Assembly (NCBI GenBank): GCA_004558105.1
Contig: SFEB01000010.1
Span: 1-31,788, forward strand
Direction of reading: 5' to 3'
Origin: Clostridiales bacterium
GTDB taxonomy: Bacteria > Bacillota > Clostridia > Christensenellales > CAG-314
DNA length: 31,788 nucleotides
Below, piece by piece: positions 29,519 to 31,788 of this stretch. The notes beneath the pieces were generated by a model that was not told the origin of the DNA, did not search any database, and saw nothing but the letters and a program-made list of their open reading frames with translations. Both the position numbers and the translations under genes were made by a program. How positions within the stretch are numbered: position 1 is the stretch's first letter; each line of letters opens with the position of its first letter.

Positions 29519-31759
29519 ATGTTAAAATACTATTTGGTTCTTTCGATATTTGCAATATTGTCGTACGTTGCGATTTACTTGTTTAAGGATAAGGACAAGC
29601 AATCGTCTTTGACGTACAAAATTTTAGCCGCCGTAATCATGGTGGCGTTCTTTTTCAGATACGAACTGGGAAAAGAGAATATTTCCGATATCCTTTTTCT
29701 GACCGTTGAGAAAGGTTTTGCTTCCAAGGGACAAATCGTGATTTCTGCCGTCGCCGTATGGCTTTTCAGAGCGGCGGAAGTTTTTATCTTTATGCACCCG
29801 TTTTTCCGGAAAAAATTTTCAAACGTCGTGGTTGCCACTTTCGGTTTGTTTGCCACCGTCCTCAATATCGTTCTTTTTAAAGACGTTCTTCTCGCCGTCG
29901 TCGGAGAGGGTGCGTTTACCGGCGTGACGGCGGGCAACGCAATCAGGGCTATTCTCTTGGCGGCTGAAATCGGCGTCGCTTTTGCCTACTCCCTGTCAAC
30001 TTTGATTTACAACGTCAGCGACGTAAAAAACATGGTAAAGAAGGACTGGATATGGTTTGCAGTTGCCATTTTCGGCATGATTTTCGCAACCGTTCCGCCC
30101 TACACTCTCCAGCTGTTTTTCAACTCTATCGGCTTTAAGCCTGTTCCGAAAGATTTTTCACTGTACCATCGGCTCTATATTTATCCGATAGCGGTATTCC
30201 CGGTGATAATCTATTTCTTGTTGCATAAACACTCCTACGACACAAAAAGGGTTGCTCTCATCTTTTACGCCGTCGCGCAGATGATAAACTTTTCTCACTC
30301 TCTGCGCTTTGCAGATTTTGCCGGCAACGGTTGGGTAACTTGTCTTCCTTTACACCTTTGCAATACGGCAATGTTCATTACGCCGTTGTGCTTGATTTTT
30401 AAGTGGAATAAGTTGTTTTATTTCACCTACTTCATTAACGTGCTGGGTGCGTTCTGCGCCATTACGATGCCGAACGTAAGCAGCGGAGTGCTTTCCACGT
30501 CTGCCTTTAACTTTTTCCTCAGCCACTACCAGGCGTTTTATATGCCCCTATTGGCAGTGGGACTGGGAGTATTTCCCCGACCGAGGTGGAAAGAATTTAA
30601 GTACAGTCTTGTGGAATTTACCGTATACTTCGTCCTTGTGCTTGTTATCAACGCATGGTTCACCAACTACAACCCCGACGTCAACTACTTCTTTTTGAAC
30701 GATGGATTTATTGCGGAAAAACTCGGAACCTGGGCTGAAAACCTACGTAATAACGTCTGGCAGTTCGATATCGGTAATCTTCATTTCGTACTCTATCCCC
30801 TCTATCAATTCTTGTTCTGGTTGGTTTACTTTGCGGCAACCTTCGGAATGTGGTTTATTTACGAACTCGCTTACGAAGTAATCAAAGGCTGGCAGGACAT
30901 AGCCGCCAGAAAAGCAAAAATAAAAGTCGACGCGCTCGCTCTCTCTGTTGCACTCGACGGCAGGAGCGAAAAGGAGCCTATCAATATGGACGGTACCAAT
31001 AAACTCGTTTTAAAAAACTTTACGAAACGCTACTCAACTTCTGACGTTTACGCCGTTAAAGACGCCAATCTGGAAGTTTGCGGCGGCGACGTGTTCGGTT
31101 TTCTCGGCCCTAACGGAGCGGGAAAATCCACTATAATCAAAAGTATCGTCGGCATACAGACCATTACGGAAGGAAATATCGAAGTCTGCGGTTATGACGT
31201 AGCCACCCAACCCGTCATGGCAAAAAAACAAATCGGTTTCGTTCCCGATCACTACGCTTTGTACGAAAGACTTACTGCGCGGGAATATATCAACTATATC
31301 GCCGACCTATACAACGTAAGCAAAGAAGACAGAGACGAACGTTTAAACCGCTATATAAAACTTTTTGAATTCGAAACGGCTATCGACAATCCCATTAAAA
31401 CCTATTCTCACGGCATGAAACAAAAAGTCACCATTATGTCCGCCCTTATACACAACCCAAAAGTATGGATTTTGGACGAGCCGTTGACAGGTCTTGACCC
31501 GAACAGTATTTTTCAAGTCAAGGAGTGCATGAAACAGCATGCGGCGGAAGGTAATATCGTGTTTTTCTCAAGCCACATTATCGACGTGGTCGAGCGTATC
31601 TGCAACAAAATAGCAATCATTAAAAAAGGTCAGATTCAATGCGTACGCAACCTTGCCGAAATGGAAGAAAGCGGCGAAAATCTCGAACAATTTTATATGG
31701 AAATCATTAACGACACTAAAGTTGAAGCTATTGCTGTCAAACCCGTAAAGGCGAAATAA
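29519..31759 (+). CDS. Fusion protein: YwaF/TMEM164-like membrane region with C-terminal ABC ATPase
   Basis: A 746-residue polypeptide. Residues 1-470 contain roughly a dozen hydrophobic segments. The second half of this region (about 225-470) carries the motif LPLHLCNTAMF (276-286) and FFLSHYQAFYMP (332-343), reminiscent of the TIGR02206/YwaF (TMEM164-like) family. After a charged linker (470-495), a complete ATP-binding domain follows: Walker A GPNGAGKST (530-538), signature YSHGMKQK (629-636), Walker B WILDEPLTGLDP (650-661) and the SSHIIDVVER H-loop. The NBD is of the NatA/YtrB export type. No Shine-Dalgarno precedes the ATG. The next gene, starting two bases after the stop, is probably the permease. 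Substrate unknown; an envelope or lipid role is a guess. Confidence 0.8.
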   Translation: MLKYYLVLSIFAILSYVAIYLFKDKDKQSSLTYKILAAVIMVAFFFRYELGKENISDILFLTVEKGFASKGQIVISAVAVWLFRAAEVFIFMHPFFRKKFSNVVVATFGLFATVLNIVLFKDVLLAVVGEGAFTGVTAGNAIRAILLAAEIGVAFAYSLSTLIYNVSDVKNMVKKDWIWFAVAIFGMIFATVPPYTLQLFFNSIGFKPVPKDFSLYHRLYIYPIAVFPVIIYFLLHKHSYDTKRVALIFYAVAQMINFSHSLRFADFAGNGWVTCLPLHLCNTAMFITPLCLIFKWNKLFYFTYFINVLGAFCAITMPNVSSGVLSTSAFNFFLSHYQAFYMPLLAVGLGVFPRPRWKEFKYSLVEFTVYFVLVLVINAWFTNYNPDVNYFFLNDGFIAEKLGTWAENLRNNVWQFDIGNLHFVLYPLYQFLFWLVYFAATFGMWFIYELAYEVIKGWQDIAARKAKIKVDALALSVALDGRSEKEPINMDGTNKLVLKNFTKRYSTSDVYAVKDANLEVCGGDVFGFLGPNGAGKSTIIKSIVGIQTITEGNIEVCGYDVATQPVMAKKQIGFVPDHYALYERLTAREYINYIADLYNVSKEDRDERLNRYIKLFEFETAIDNPIKTYSHGMKQKVTIMSALIHNPKVWILDEPLTGLDPNSIFQVKECMKQHAAEGNIVFFSSHIIDVVERICNKIAIIKKGQIQCVRNLAEMEESGENLEQFYMEIINDTKVEAIAVKPVKAK

Positions 31760-31761
31760 GT

Positions 31762-31788
31762 ATGTTTAGCAACTTAAAAACTCTGGTC
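31762..31788 (+). CDS. Start of a downstream gene, probably ABC permease (partial)
   Basis: Only nine codons (MFSNLKTLV) are visible before the window ends. The ATG is two bases after the stop of the YwaF/ABC gene, with AAAGG about ten bases upstream. An amphipathic start of this kind, directly after an ABC ATPase, suggests an ABC-2 or ABC-3 type permease, but the sequence is too short to prove it. Confidence 0.4.

Noticed and set aside
1..31788. CRISPR arrays, insertion sequences, prophage genes or defence systems
   Set aside because: No regularly spaced repeats, transposase, integrase or phage-like genes were found on either strand.

Overview
The window comes from a bacterium of the Firmicutes, most likely an anaerobic Clostridia-type organism. 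The evidence is gene order and metabolism: a plsX-rnc-smc-ftsY-ylxM-ffh-rpsP-khpA-rimM block, the Bacillus 'ylb' neighbourhood (rsmD, coaD, ylbJ, tmcAL, rpmF), a sporulation-type membrane protein (YlbJ), pta-ackA, and a full methylaspartate glutamate-fermentation operon. Strong TTGACA/TATAAT-type promoters and GGAGG ribosome sites fit this. The genus cannot be told from the sequence alone.

Layout. Positions 1-9157 are housekeeping genes, all on the minus strand. In order of transcription they are rpmF with its own promoter and terminator; plsX-rnc-smc-ftsY from a second promoter; and ylxM-ffh-rpsP-khpA-rimM from a third (rimM runs off the left edge). This is phospholipid initiation, RNase III, chromosome condensation, signal-recognition-particle targeting and ribosome assembly. 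pta-ackA (9229-11459, minus) convert acetyl-CoA to acetate with ATP gain. tmcAL and ylbJ run on the plus strand (11590-13719). They converge on a minus-strand operon GNAT-rsmD-coaD-DAHP synthase (13696-16733), whose terminator lies inside the 3' end of ylbJ. A small membrane protein (plus), a bidirectional terminator and a tRNA-Gly(GCC) follow, then a minus-strand two-gene ABC exporter (17563-19252).

The main accessory block is a ten-gene minus-strand operon at 19314-29075, read from a consensus promoter near 29169-29197: glmS, glmL, glmE, methylaspartate ammonia-lyase, the three subunits and ligase of a citrate-lyase-type enzyme, and a two-subunit class I fumarase-type hydratase. Together these supply each step of the Barker pathway: glutamate to methylaspartate, mesaconate, citramalate, then acetate plus pyruvate. 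In this context the 'citrate lyase' is best read as citramalate lyase and the 'fumarase' as mesaconase. Pyruvate-derived acetyl-CoA could then feed pta-ackA.

The right edge (29519-31788, plus) holds an unusual single polypeptide joining a multi-pass membrane region with a YwaF/TMEM164-like motif to a complete ABC ATPase. The first codons of the next gene, probably its permease, follow at the edge. The 443-base gap between this gene and glmS contains promoters in both directions and an isolated all-GC palindrome. Other points of interest are start codons placed in or against hairpins (ylbJ, ylxM), back-to-back divergent promoters, and the absence of yceD and acpP from their usual places.
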